This document shows, in pieces, positions 11,032 through 19,085 of a DNA stretch of 64,000 bases. Source of the stretch: Amycolatopsis sp. NBC_01488 (GTDB lineage Bacteria; Actinomycetota; Actinomycetes; Mycobacteriales; Pseudonocardiaceae); the NCBI RefSeq assembly GCF_036227105.1, contig NZ_CP109434.1, positions 2,918,001 through 2,982,000 of the forward strand, written 5' to 3'. The position numbers and the translations under genes are program-made. Every line of letters starts with the position of its first letter. Position 1 is the stretch's first letter. A model generated the notes under the pieces. That model worked only from the letters and a program-made list of their open reading frames with translations, was not told the DNA's origin and did not search any database.

Positions 11032-12836
11032 CAGGTCAGCCCGTGGCCGAAGGGGTACTTCACGGTGTTCACGTCGGCGCCCGCCGGGATGTCGACCGGC
11101 AGCTTCCCGACCGGCTTCGTCTCGCCGAGGATCACCTTGGCCAGCGCCTCCAGCGTCGGCCCGATGTAGCCGTACGTCGCCAGCCAGGTCTTCACCGTGG
11201 ATGCGTAACCGGCGTCGTACGGGATCTGCGCGGCGACCGCGACGACCGGCTTGCCGGTGGCCTGCAGCGCGTCGAGGAGCTTCGTCTGCCGCGGGTAGGC
11301 GCCGATGTTGTTGGTCAGCACGACGACGAGGTCGACGTTCTTGGCGTTCGCGACCGCCTGGGCGATCTGGGCGTCCGTCGGGGCTTGGCCGGTCTGGTAC
11401 GCCGTCGCGGCCGTGCCGTGCGCGGTCAGCTTCTGCGCGAGCGTCGCCGTCGTCGAGACACCCCAGCCGGTCACGAGAGTGCTCGCGGGCTTCTGCTTGA
11501 GCGGCAGGACGCCGGCGTCGTTGGCGATCGCCGTGATGCCGCGGTCGGCGATGTCCTGCGCCGTCTTGAGGTTCGCCGGCGTGCCGACGGTCCTCATCAC
11601 CCGGTTCGGATCGTTGAACGGCGAGAAGAGGATGCCGCGTTCGAACTTCAGCTTCAGCACGCGAAGCACGCTCTGGTCGATCCGCTGCATCGGGATGTCG
11701 CCGGACTTCACCGCGTTGAGCACCGCGTTGATGGCGACGTCGAGGTGCACCGGCATGAGCAGCTGGTCGACGCCGGCCTTGAGCGCGAGGACCGGGATCT
11801 CGGCGTCGCTGTGCATCTCGCGCACGCCCTGCATTTCGAGGGAGTCGGTGATGACGACGCCGTTGTAACCCAGCTCGCCCCGCAGCTTGCCGGTGACGAT
11901 CGGCTTCGACAGCGTCGCCGGCTCCAGCGACGGGTCGAGGCTGGGGAACTGGATGTGCGCGGTCATGATCGAGTCGATGCCGGCCTTGATGGCGGCCTTG
12001 AACGGCGGCACGTCGATGTCACGCCACTGCTGCTCGGTCCGGTCGATCCGGGGCAGGCCGGTGTGGCTGTCGGTGGCCGCGTCGCCGTGGCCGGGGAAGT
12101 GCTTGGCGGTCGCCGCGACGGTCTTCGTCGGCAGGTCGGAGTCCTGGTAGCCCTTGACCTCGGCGGTGACGAACTGGCTCGCCAGGCCGGGCTGCCCGGC
12201 GAAGGAGCGCACGCCGATGACCGGGTTGGCGGGGTTCGAGTTGACGTCGGAGTCGGGCGCGAAGTCCTGGTTGATGCCGACGGCACGCAGTTCGTGGCCG
12301 AGGATCGTGGCGGCCTTCGTCGCCCTCGCCGGGTCCCGGCCGGCGGAGATGGCCATCGAGTTCGGGAACTCCGTGGCGGGCGCGCCCATCCGGGTGACGG
12401 TGCCACCCTCCTGGTCGGCGCCGATCTGCAGCGGGATGTGCGCCCCGCTGCCGATGGCGGCCTGCTGGAGGCCGTTGGACAGCTTCGCGACCTGGACGGG
12501 GTCGTCGAAGTTGTCGCGCGTGTCGTTGTTGAAGTAGATGACGCCGCCCAGGTGGTACTTCTGGATCACCTGAGCAGGGGTGTCGACGCCGAAGTCGGTC
12601 TGGTTCTTCGGGTTCACCTCGTCGGCCGACTTGCCGTTCACCCAGGTCACGAACAGCTGGCCGACCTTCTGCTCGAGCGTCAGCCCACGCAGTGCCTGCG
12701 TCGCCGCGGCCTCCGCCTGTGCGCTCGCGGTCACCCGCGGTGCGCTCGCCGCGGTCGCGACACCCACACCGGTGAGGGCGAGCACCCCCGCGACGGGCAG
12801 GGCGAGCGCATGGAACCTCCGATTTCGGGTCGTCAC
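11028..12836 (-). CDS. nagZ: Secreted family 3 beta-N-acetylglucosaminidase
   Basis: 602-residue glycoside hydrolase family 3 enzyme with an N-terminal signal peptide (to about residue 31). The NagZ signature KHFPGHGDAATDSH (residues 245-258) supplies the catalytic His-Asp pair. The nucleophile is predicted to be Asp331 in VVITDSLEM. A C-terminal alpha/beta domain (about 415-602) makes it the long two-domain form seen in Gram-positive bacteria, unlike the single-domain cytosolic E. coli enzyme. GTG start with GGGAGG about 9 bases upstream. It is the first gene of the recycling operon nagZ-namZ-hydrolase-murR-murQ. Confidence 0.94.
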   Translation of the reverse strand: MTTRNRRFHALALPVAGVLALTGVGVATAASAPRVTASAQAEAAATQALRGLTLEQKVGQLFVTWVNGKSADEVNPKNQTDFGVDTPAQVIQKYHLGGVIYFNNDTRDNFDDPVQVAKLSNGLQQAAIGSGAHIPLQIGADQEGGTVTRMGAPATEFPNSMAISAGRDPARATKAATILGHELRAVGINQDFAPDSDVNSNPANPVIGVRSFAGQPGLASQFVTAEVKGYQDSDLPTKTVAATAKHFPGHGDAATDSHTGLPRIDRTEQQWRDIDVPPFKAAIKAGIDSIMTAHIQFPSLDPSLEPATLSKPIVTGKLRGELGYNGVVITDSLEMQGVREMHSDAEIPVLALKAGVDQLLMPVHLDVAINAVLNAVKSGDIPMQRIDQSVLRVLKLKFERGILFSPFNDPNRVMRTVGTPANLKTAQDIADRGITAIANDAGVLPLKQKPASTLVTGWGVSTTATLAQKLTAHGTAATAYQTGQAPTDAQIAQAVANAKNVDLVVVLTNNIGAYPRQTKLLDALQATGKPVVAVAAQIPYDAGYASTVKTWLATYGYIGPTLEALAKVILGETKPVGKLPVDIPAGADVNTVKYPFGHGLTW

Positions 12837-13035
12837 GACCAGCCTCCCAGAAAGTTGCGGCGCCCGGCGGACGTCAGAAGTCCACTCGGAGGCGCCGGTA
12901 TCGGGAAGCTACTCACCGAATCCGTCGATGTCCATCGACCGACGGCACCAACGGAGGAGTTCGTACCCGGATCGGTAAGAAACTCGCCGTTCGCACCGTG
13001 CAGGGGGGTCCGAACGGGTGGCGGGGCACTCCAGG

Positions 13036-13287
13036 CACAAAACGAGGCGGCGCCCGTGGCCTAGGGCCGACGGGCGCCGCCTGCAGAGCGCGAACTTCTC
13101 GGGCGACCAAGCGTGCAACTCTGGTCGTACCTACATGGACTCGGCGTGTGGCGTCCCACTACGCAGTCCCTAGACGACGAGCCTCCCGCGGCGCGCTGCG
13201 CGTGGGTACCCGGAGTCCGCGCACGGAGGTTTGCCGGGGTGGAACAGGCTTCTCTTCTACCTGCTCCCTGGCCGACCGAACGTCCGC
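13036..13287 (-). ncRNA. Candidate Ms1 (MTS2823-like) RNA
   Basis: No gene occupies 12837-13448; this part reads as a minus-strand RNA of about 250 bases. It ends in a 12-bp hairpin (GGCGGCGCCCGT/ACGGGCGCCGCC, 13046-13081), and in the minus sense this is followed by TCGTTTTG, a proper intrinsic terminator. A good promoter (TTGAAG-N17-TAGAAA) lies at its other end. Internal stems include GGAGCAGG/CCTGTTCC, paired through a G-U wobble only in the minus-strand RNA, and CCTCC/GGAGG. In mycobacteria the RNA-polymerase-binding Ms1 RNA lies just downstream of the HAD gene Rv3661; here the HAD orthologue lies just upstream on the same strand. The identity is inferred from synteny and architecture, not from sequence alignment. 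I see nothing in 12837-13035. Confidence 0.55.
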
Positions 13288-13293
13288 ACCTAC

Positions 13294-13322
13294 TTTCTAC
13301 GCCGTGAGCCCGGTCACTTCAA
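13294..13322 (-). promoter_or_regulatory. Promoter of the Ms1-like RNA
   Basis: Minus-strand -35 TTGAAG (13317-13322), exactly 17 bases, then -10 TAGAAA (13294-13299). This places transcription start near 13287. Confidence 0.5.
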
Positions 13323-13448
13323 GTGCGCGGACGGGTGCACCGGTACAGAGGCTGGATCGGGTGACATCGGCACCCTCCGCGACGGACAATTCGGGGCTGG
13401 GCCAAGCAAAGCGGAGGCCGTACGGCCGTGTGGGTGGATCGCCGCCGG

Positions 13449-14279
13449 CTATCGGGACCGACGGCGACGGTTGAGGCCGTACCAGGTCGCTCCGGCCGCC
13501 ATCGCGCCGACGCCGAGCGCCACCATCCCCGCCGATCGGGTCGGGATCCGGCTGCGGAGAGACATGGGCCGCTCGAAGGCCAGGATCGGCCAGCCGCGGT
13601 CGAGCGCCTCGCGCCGCAGCAGCCTGTCCGGGTTGACCGCGTGCGGGTGCCCGACGACTTCGAGCAGCGGGATGTCGGTGCTCGAATCGGTGTAGGCGAA
13701 GCACTCGGCGAGGTCGTAGCCGTGGGTCGCGGCGAGCTGCTTCGCGGCGACGGCCTTGTTGGCGCCGTAGCAGTAGAAGTCGACTTCGCCGGAGTAACGG
13801 CCGTTGACGATCTGCATCCGCGTGGCGACGCTGCGGGTCGCGCCGAGCATTTCCGCCACCGGCGCGACGACCTCCTCGCCGGTCGCCGACAGCACGATGA
13901 CGTCGTGCCCGTCCTCGCGGTGGCGCGCGATCAGCTCGGCCGCCTCCGCGTAGACGAGCGGATCGACGACGTCGTGCAACGTTTCGCGGACGATCGCCGA
14001 GACCTGCGCGACGTCCCAGCCGGCGCACAGCGCGGAAACCTCGGCCCGCAGCCGCTCGGTCTTGTTCTCATCGGCTCCGGCGAGCGAGAACACCAGCTGC
14101 GCGTAGGCACTGCGCAACGCCGCGCGACGGTTGATCAATCCTTCTTTGAGCAACGGTTTGCTGAACGCCAGCGCGCTCGACGAAGCGATGATCGTCTTGT
14201 CCAGGTCGAAGAACGCGGCCACCGCGTGCTCCGGGCCCGGGTTCCGGATGCGCGACGGCGCGCTGCTCGGTTCGGCCAC
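13449..14279 (-). CDS. HAD-IB phosphatase (Rv3661-like, SerB family)
   Basis: 276-residue HAD-IB hydrolase. Motif I is FFDLDKTII (about residue 23), motif II is the VLSATGEEV region, a conserved lysine lies in GANKAVAAKQLA, and motif IV is YTDSSTDIPLLE. A hydrophobic segment near the C-terminus (SAGMVALGVGAMAAGATWYGL), followed by an arginine tail, suggests membrane anchoring. Phosphoserine-phosphatase-like chemistry is known for the family; the substrate is unknown. I start at GTG 14279: a TATCCT -10 box lies 6 bases upstream with no ribosome binding site, so the mRNA looks leaderless. It is divergent from ssd, as Rv3661 is from Rv3660c. Confidence 0.87.
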   Translation of the reverse strand: MAEPSSAPSRIRNPGPEHAVAAFFDLDKTIIASSSALAFSKPLLKEGLINRRAALRSAYAQLVFSLAGADENKTERLRAEVSALCAGWDVAQVSAIVRETLHDVVDPLVYAEAAELIARHREDGHDVIVLSATGEEVVAPVAEMLGATRSVATRMQIVNGRYSGEVDFYCYGANKAVAAKQLAATHGYDLAECFAYTDSSTDIPLLEVVGHPHAVNPDRLLRREALDRGWPILAFERPMSLRSRIPTRSAGMVALGVGAMAAGATWYGLNRRRRSR

Positions 14280-14448
14280 GTGCCCAGGATAGGAGCTTGA
14301 TCGCGGCGCGTCCCGTTGATCCGCCACCCGCGCGCCGTGGCGGGGGAAAATCCATGACAGGAAGGCACTTCCGGCGCGCTGTGCCGTTACCGAACTGTAT
14401 GCCTCGCCCGCCGCGCGCACCGGCCACCGGCGGAGTTACAGTGAGGGA

Positions 14449-14546
14449 GCCCGGTGTCCAACCGGGCCGGTTCAGTCCGACCCCCCGGGGCTGAACCCAC
14501 GGCGGCCCCCGTCCCTCCCCCCTGGCGGGGGCCGCCCTCTTAACCT
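14449..14546 (+). ncRNA. 6C RNA
   Basis: Three hairpins in about 98 bases. The first is CCCGGT/ACCGGG (14450-14466). The second, GGTTCAG/CTGAACC (14469-14497), carries CCCCCC in its loop. The third, GGCGGCCCCCG/CGGGGGCCGCC (14501-14536), carries another CCCCCC in its loop and is followed by CTCTTAACCTTCC, a terminator. Two stem-loops each exposing six or more cytosines define the actinobacterial 6C RNA class. In M. tuberculosis this RNA (B11, ncRv13660c) sits upstream of ssd on the ssd strand, as here. A TACAGT -10 box (14437-14442) sets the approximate 5' end. The C-rich loops are known to pair with G-rich mRNA leader regions. Confidence 0.87.
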
Positions 14547-14768
14547 TCCTCTTGCATTTCGGTTCACGACGTCGGCGCGCGTCTTCTTGCCTTCGTCTTA
14601 CCTTTCTCGATTCCGTTTTCGCGAGTCGGATCCGGCTTTCTTCGATACGGTCGAATCATCGAATGCGGATATTCCCGCCGTTTCCCGCCGCGCGTGCGTC
14701 GCGGGCGGGCGCGATCTTGTCACAACCCACCGACAAAACCGGCCCGCGAGCCCTCTGCCGGACGGCAG

Positions 14769-14795
14769 TTGTCCACAACACCCCGGTTGTCCACA
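14769..14795 (+). promoter_or_regulatory. Two direct DnaA boxes upstream of ssd
   Basis: TTGTCCACA occurs at 14769-14777 and again at 14787-14795. This is the preferred DnaA box of high-GC actinobacteria. The copies are direct repeats 18 bases apart, between the 6C RNA and the ssd start at 14890. A looser TTGTCACAA lies at 14717. Regulation of ssd/tad by DnaA is inference. Confidence 0.6.
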
Positions 14796-14889
14796 GCCGC
14801 CCACTCGCCCCATTGCGCCCCCGAGCCGCCCACCGCGACGGTGGAACCCGGGCCACCCACGGCCCGCACCGATGACGGGGGAGGAACGC

Positions 14890-15963
14890 ATGACGGGGGA
14901 ACGACCGCTCGTGGTCGCCGCGGACGAAACCGTGCTCGACGAGATCCTGCGCGTGGCCGCGGTGGCGGGCTGCGAGCTCGACCGGGCACCGGATCTGACG
15001 GCGGCCCGCGGGCACTGGGCCCGGGCCCCGCTGGTGGTCCTCGACGAAGAAGCCGCGCGGCAGCCGCAAGTCCTGCCCCGCCGCGGCGGGATCCTCCTGG
15101 TCTGCAAGGGCAGTCCGGGTCCACGGACGTGGGAGCACGCGTTCCGCGTCGGCGTCGAGCGCGTGATCTCGTTGCCCGACGAGGAGACCGAGCTCGCGGG
15201 CGCGTTCGCCGACGTCGTCGAAGTCCCGGCGGAGGAGGCCGGCCTGGTCCTCGGCGTGGTCGGCGGCCGGGGCGGCGCGGGTGCGTCCGTCTTCGCCTCG
15301 ACGTTGGCGCTGGCAGCCGACCGCGAGCCGGGCGGCGCCCTCCTGGTGGACTGCGACCCGCTCGGCGGCGGCCTGGACCTGTTGCTGGGCCTGGAAAAGA
15401 CGTCCGGCCCCCGCTGGTCGGAGGTGCGGCTCAGCGGCCGCGTCTCGGTACCGGCACTGGCGGCAGCCCTCCCGCAACGAAGACATCGCGGCGGCAGCCT
15501 GCCGGTACTGGCGTGCGGTCGCGAGGGCGAGGGCCCCGCGGTCGAGTCCCTGTCGGCGGTCCTCACGGCCGGCCGTCGCGCCGGCCGCACGGTGGTCTGC
15601 GACCTCCCCCGCACCCTGAGTGGCGCGGCGGCGGAAGCGGCCGCGGTGGCCGACCTGGTGGTGCTGGTGGTCCCGGTGGAGTTCCGCGCCTGCATGGCGG
15701 CGAAGCAGGTGCTCCGAGGCCTGTCGGAACTGACGGCCCGCCTGGGCGTGGTCGCATGTGGACGATCCCGCGCCGGCGTCACACCGGTCCAGACGGCCGG
15801 CCTCCTCGGGCCGCCACTGCTGGCATCGATGGCTCCGGAGCGAGGCCTGCCATCGGCCATCGAGCGCGGCGAGTTCCCGGCCAAGCCGTCGGGCCCGCTG
15901 GCCCAGGCGGCAGCGGACGTCCTGTCGGTAGCCCGCCGCGAAGCCCGGGCAGCGGCCCGATGA
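14890..15963 (+). CDS. ssd: Septum site-determining MinD-like protein Ssd
   Basis: 357-residue MinD/CpaE-like P-loop protein. The N-terminal receiver-like region (to about 110) is followed by the ATPase-like domain with GVVGGRGGAGAS at about 123-134, a deviant Walker A loop lacking the usual GK[ST] end, then LLVDCDPLGGGLDLLLGLE and DLVVLVVPVEFRA. In M. tuberculosis Ssd (Rv3660c) affects septation; related CpaE proteins localise Tad pilus assembly. I chose the ATG at 14890, which has GGAGG 6 bases upstream, over the ATG at 14872. It heads the Tad operon; the ATGA at its 3' end couples it to the following small ORF. Confidence 0.9.
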   Translation: MTGERPLVVAADETVLDEILRVAAVAGCELDRAPDLTAARGHWARAPLVVLDEEAARQPQVLPRRGGILLVCKGSPGPRTWEHAFRVGVERVISLPDEETELAGAFADVVEVPAEEAGLVLGVVGGRGGAGASVFASTLALAADREPGGALLVDCDPLGGGLDLLLGLEKTSGPRWSEVRLSGRVSVPALAAALPQRRHRGGSLPVLACGREGEGPAVESLSAVLTAGRRAGRTVVCDLPRTLSGAAAEAAAVADLVVLVVPVEFRACMAAKQVLRGLSELTARLGVVACGRSRAGVTPVQTAGLLGPPLLASMAPERGLPSAIERGEFPAKPSGPLAQAAADVLSVARREARAAAR

Positions 15964-16145
15964 TCGCCCGCCTCCGCCCGCCGGGAGCGCCGATCAGAGT
16001 GGCCAACCTGCTCCTGCCGACAATCCTGACCCTCGCCGCCCGCGGCCCAGTGAGCGCGGCGAACTTCCTGACATTGCTACCGGGCACCCGCGTGACAGCC
16101 GGCCGTGCCTCCGACGACACCCAGCCCAAGGCGGTGAACCGATGA
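15960..16145 (+). CDS. Small coupled ORF between ssd and tadA
   Basis: 61 codons, beginning MIARLRPPGAPIRVANLLLP. Its ATG overlaps the ssd stop (ATGA at 15960) and its TGA overlaps the tadA ATG (ATGA at 16142), so all three genes would be translated as a coupled chain. Nearly all codons end in G or C, as in real genes of this genome. The peptide has a basic, proline-containing start, a hydrophobic patch (about residues 15-45) and a polar tail, and could be a small membrane-associated protein. I recognise no family. Without it tadA would be 179 bases from ssd, a gap unlike the rest of this packed operon. Confidence 0.6.
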   Translation: MIARLRPPGAPIRVANLLLPTILTLAARGPVSAANFLTLLPGTRVTAGRASDDTQPKAVNR

Positions 16146-17293
16146 CCACCGACTTCGTCGACCGCGTCCGCAACCGCCTCGCCGGCGACCGCCGCCAAGC
16201 CGATCCGGTCGCCGTCGCGACGGCGGTCCGTGCCGAAGCGGGTGGCGCGCTCGGCCACGTCGCGGTCCTCGACGCGGCACGCCAAGCCCGCGACGAGTTC
16301 ATCGGCGCCGGCCCGCTGGCCCAGCTCCTCGAGGACCCGGCGACGACCGACGTGCTCGTCACCGGCCCGCACGAGGTCTGGACGGACGGTCCGGGCGGCC
16401 TCACCCGCACCGGCGTCCGCTTCACCGACGAGGAGGCCGTCCGCCGCCTGGCCCAGCGCCTCGCGCTCGCCGCCGGCCGACGGCTCGACGACGCCCAGCC
16501 CTATGTGGACGGCTGGCTGCCCGGCACCGGCCCCCACGGCCGCATCCGCGTGCACGCCGTCCTCCCACCGGTCGCGGCCGGCGGCACGTGCCTGTCATTG
16601 CGCGTCCTCCGCCCGGCCACGCACGACCTCACCGCGCTGCAGGAACTCGGCGCGTTCGACGCGAACGGCGCGAAGCTGCTGCGGACGGTCGTTTCGCGGC
16701 GGATGGCATTCCTCGTCACCGGAGGAACCGGCGCGGGCAAGACGACGCTCCTGGCCGCCCTCCTCGGCGCGGTCGATCCGGCCGAGCGGATCATCTGTGT
16801 CGAGGACGCCGGCGAACTACAACCGGCGCACCCACAGTTCGTCAGCCTCGTCGGCCGCCCGGCCAATGTGGAGGGTGCGGGCGCGGTAGGCCTGCCGGAG
16901 CTCGTCCGCCAGGCGCTGCGGATGCGTCCCGACCGGCTGGTGGTCGGCGAAGTCCGCGGTGCCGAGGTCGGCGCCCTGCTCACCGCCTTGAACACCGGCC
17001 ATGACGGCGGCGCGTGCACAGTCCACGCCAACTCGCCGGCCGAGGTACCGGCCCGCATCGAAGCACTGGCGGCCCTCGGCGGCCTGGGTCGCGAAGCGGT
17101 GCACAGCCAGCTCGTCGCGGCGATCCGCGTGGTCCTCCACATGCGACGCGAGCCCGGCGGCCGACGACGTCTCGCAGAAGTCGGCGTGCTCCGCGCGGAC
17201 CACGGCCGCGCGCGAGTCGTGCCGGTGTGGCGCGCCGGCCGCTGGACGGTCGACCGCCACCTGTTCGTCACGGCGGGAGCGATCGCGTGCTGA
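16142..17293 (+). CDS. tadA: TadA family pilus assembly ATPase
   Basis: 383-residue type II/IV secretion ATPase that powers Flp/Tad pilus extension at the inner face of the membrane. Walker A GGTGAGKTT spans 194-202, the Asp box ICVEDAGELQPAHP follows, and Walker B is RLVVGEVRGAE; a His box region THxN-like segment CTVHANS is present. The N-terminal part (about 50-120) is the usual CpaF-type region. It corresponds to Rv3659c in M. tuberculosis. It is coupled to the preceding small ORF through ATGA and lies 64 bases before tadB. Confidence 0.95.
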   Translation: MTTDFVDRVRNRLAGDRRQADPVAVATAVRAEAGGALGHVAVLDAARQARDEFIGAGPLAQLLEDPATTDVLVTGPHEVWTDGPGGLTRTGVRFTDEEAVRRLAQRLALAAGRRLDDAQPYVDGWLPGTGPHGRIRVHAVLPPVAAGGTCLSLRVLRPATHDLTALQELGAFDANGAKLLRTVVSRRMAFLVTGGTGAGKTTLLAALLGAVDPAERIICVEDAGELQPAHPQFVSLVGRPANVEGAGAVGLPELVRQALRMRPDRLVVGEVRGAEVGALLTALNTGHDGGACTVHANSPAEVPARIEALAALGGLGREAVHSQLVAAIRVVLHMRREPGGRRRLAEVGVLRADHGRARVVPVWRAGRWTVDRHLFVTAGAIAC

Positions 17294-17357
17294 CCCTGCT
17301 GCTGGTGCGCATCTCGTTGCTGGTGACCGTCTTCCCGCGCCGGCGAAGGAGGCCGCG

Positions 17358-18116
17358 ATGATCACGCCGTGGTTCCCGCTCTGCGTCGGCGCGGCACTGG
17401 CGTGCTGGCCCGCGGCACCGACCCGCCTCGAGGCCGCGGTCGCGCAACCGACGACAGTGCACCTTCCCGACGTGTGGGCTGTGCTCCGATGGCTGCTCCC
17501 GGCTGGCCTCGCCTGCGTGCTGGCGGGACCCGGCGGCGCGATCGCCGCCGGCGTGCTGACGCTGGCGTGGCACCAGGAGCGCCAAGCCCATCGCCGAGCG
17601 ACGACGGACCTGGAAGCGGCAGCCCACACGGCGACGGCCCTGCGCACCATGGTGTCCGAGCTCCGCTCCGGCGCCCACCCGGTGACGGCGGCCGAAGCGG
17701 CGGCGGAGGTCGTCCCGGCGGTGTCGAGCGACCTCCGGGCCCTGGCGACATCAGCCCGCCTCGACGGCGAGCTTCAGGCATCGGCCCTTCCGGAACTCGC
17801 GGCGGCCTGGACGTTGGGCAAGCGCTACGGCCTGCCCATGGCGGACGTCCTGAACGCGACCCGCCGCGACGCGGAAGCGAGCTTGACCTTCGCCCGCCGA
17901 GCGCGCGCGAAGCTGGCAGGCCCTCGGGCGAGCGCAGCGGTACTGACCGGTCTCCCGGCTTTGTGCATCGTGCTCGGCCAGGCGATGGGCGCGTCCCCGC
18001 TGCCAGTCCTGACCGAGAGCACGCCAGGTCAACTGCTCCTGGTGGTAGGCAGCATCCTGCTCTGGGCGGGAACGGCCTGGTGCCGAGCCCTGACCGGCAA
18101 GGTCCGCATCCGGTGA
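17358..18116 (+). CDS. tadB: TadB-like type II secretion F domain protein
   Basis: 252-residue inner membrane platform protein for the Tad pilus. Two hydrophobic segments precede the GspF domain (WAVLRWLLPAGLACVLAG and the GGAIAAGVLTLAW stretch), the T2SSF core spans about 90-220 (ALRTMVSELRSGAHPVTAAEA through LPMADVLNATRRDAEA), and two more segments end the protein. The ATG at 17358 has a consensus AAGGAGG six bases upstream. It corresponds to Rv3658c. Confidence 0.9.
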   Translation: MITPWFPLCVGAALACWPAAPTRLEAAVAQPTTVHLPDVWAVLRWLLPAGLACVLAGPGGAIAAGVLTLAWHQERQAHRRATTDLEAAAHTATALRTMVSELRSGAHPVTAAEAAAEVVPAVSSDLRALATSARLDGELQASALPELAAAWTLGKRYGLPMADVLNATRRDAEASLTFARRARAKLAGPRASAAVLTGLPALCIVLGQAMGASPLPVLTESTPGQLLLVVGSILLWAGTAWCRALTGKVRIR

Positions 18117-18165
18117 CCGCAACGACCCGCCCGCGTCGGCCCTTCCTCAGCCGAGGACGGATCCG

Positions 18166-18888
18166 ATGACCCCGACGGCACTCTTTCTCTGCGCTGCGGC
18201 GCTCCTCATCTGGCCGAGCAACTCGGCGGCAGCACGACGCTTCACCTGGCTGACCGGCACCGGAAACCCGGAGCCGCGCAGATGGCCGAGCGCGGTCCCA
18301 CCCCTCGCAACGGCCTTGGGCGGCGTCTCGACGGCAGTTCTGGTCGGCGGCCTACCCGGCGCGGTCGCGGGCACCCTGGTCACCGCGACCGGATGGTGGG
18401 CGATCCGCCGCACCCGACGGCCGCGAGCACCGGGAATCGGCATAGCGGCCAAGCTGCGCCTCGCCGGCACGCTCGATCTCCTCGCGGCCTGCCTCCGCGC
18501 GGGACTACCGGTCCCGTCAGCCCTCGACGCGGTGGCCGACACCGCGCCGGCCGAGGCAGGCACGGCGCTGCGCTCGACCGCCGGCCTGCTCGCCCTCGGC
18601 TCCGGCCCGGAAGAGGCCTGGGCGCCGGTGCAGGCGGTCCCCGGCCTCGGCGAGCTGGCGGCCGCGGCCATCCGGACGTCCCGCTCGGGCGCGGCCTTCG
18701 CCACGTCGGCAGCCGACCTGGCCGGACGGTTCCGCGACGAGCTGGCCACCGAAGCGGAGGAACGCGCGGAACGAGCCGGAGTCGCTCTCGCACTGCCGGT
18801 CGGCCTGTGCTTCCTGCCCGCCTTCTTCTGCCTGGGCGTGCTGCCGGTCGTCCTCGGCCTGGCCGCACGTCTCGGCCCGCTCTTCTGA
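18166..18888 (+). CDS. tadC: TadC-like type II secretion F domain protein
   Basis: 240-residue second platform protein of the pilus machine. A signal-anchor-like N-terminal segment, a hydrophobic hairpin (about 45-80) and the GspF core beginning LAGTLDLLAACLRAGLPVPSALDAV lead to two closing hydrophobic stretches ending LGLAARLGPLF. It begins 49 bases after tadB in the same operon and corresponds to Rv3657c. Confidence 0.9.
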   Translation: MTPTALFLCAAALLIWPSNSAAARRFTWLTGTGNPEPRRWPSAVPPLATALGGVSTAVLVGGLPGAVAGTLVTATGWWAIRRTRRPRAPGIGIAAKLRLAGTLDLLAACLRAGLPVPSALDAVADTAPAEAGTALRSTAGLLALGSGPEEAWAPVQAVPGLGELAAAAIRTSRSGAAFATSAADLAGRFRDELATEAEERAERAGVALALPVGLCFLPAFFCLGVLPVVLGLAARLGPLF

Positions 18889-18908
18889 CCAGTACCGAAG
18901 GGAATCCC

Positions 18909-19085
18909 ATGCGCACGTTCAACCACCGGCCCGGCTCCGACGACGGGTCCACGACAGTCGAGTACGCGATCGTCACGGTCGCCGTCGCGGCTTTCGCGGC
19001 TGTCCTCTACACGTTGCTCACCGGCGACTCGGTGGTCTCCTGGCTCACGAGCTTGGTCATGAAGGCCCTGACGGTGCCGTCGTGA
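18909..19085 (+). CDS. Flp-type pilin, DUF4244
   Basis: 58-residue pilin precursor. A short basic leader ends at Gly, followed by STTVEYAIVTVAVAAFAAVLYTLL: the pattern G-X4-EY and a hydrophobic helix is the Flp prepilin cleavage and assembly signal. The family is DUF4244 (Rv3656c), presumed to be the main pilus subunit. AAGGG lies 8 bases ahead of the ATG. No prepilin peptidase gene is present in this window. The stop overlaps the GTG of the next gene (GTGA). Confidence 0.92.
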   Translation: MRTFNHRPGSDDGSTTVEYAIVTVAVAAFAAVLYTLLTGDSVVSWLTSLVMKALTVPS

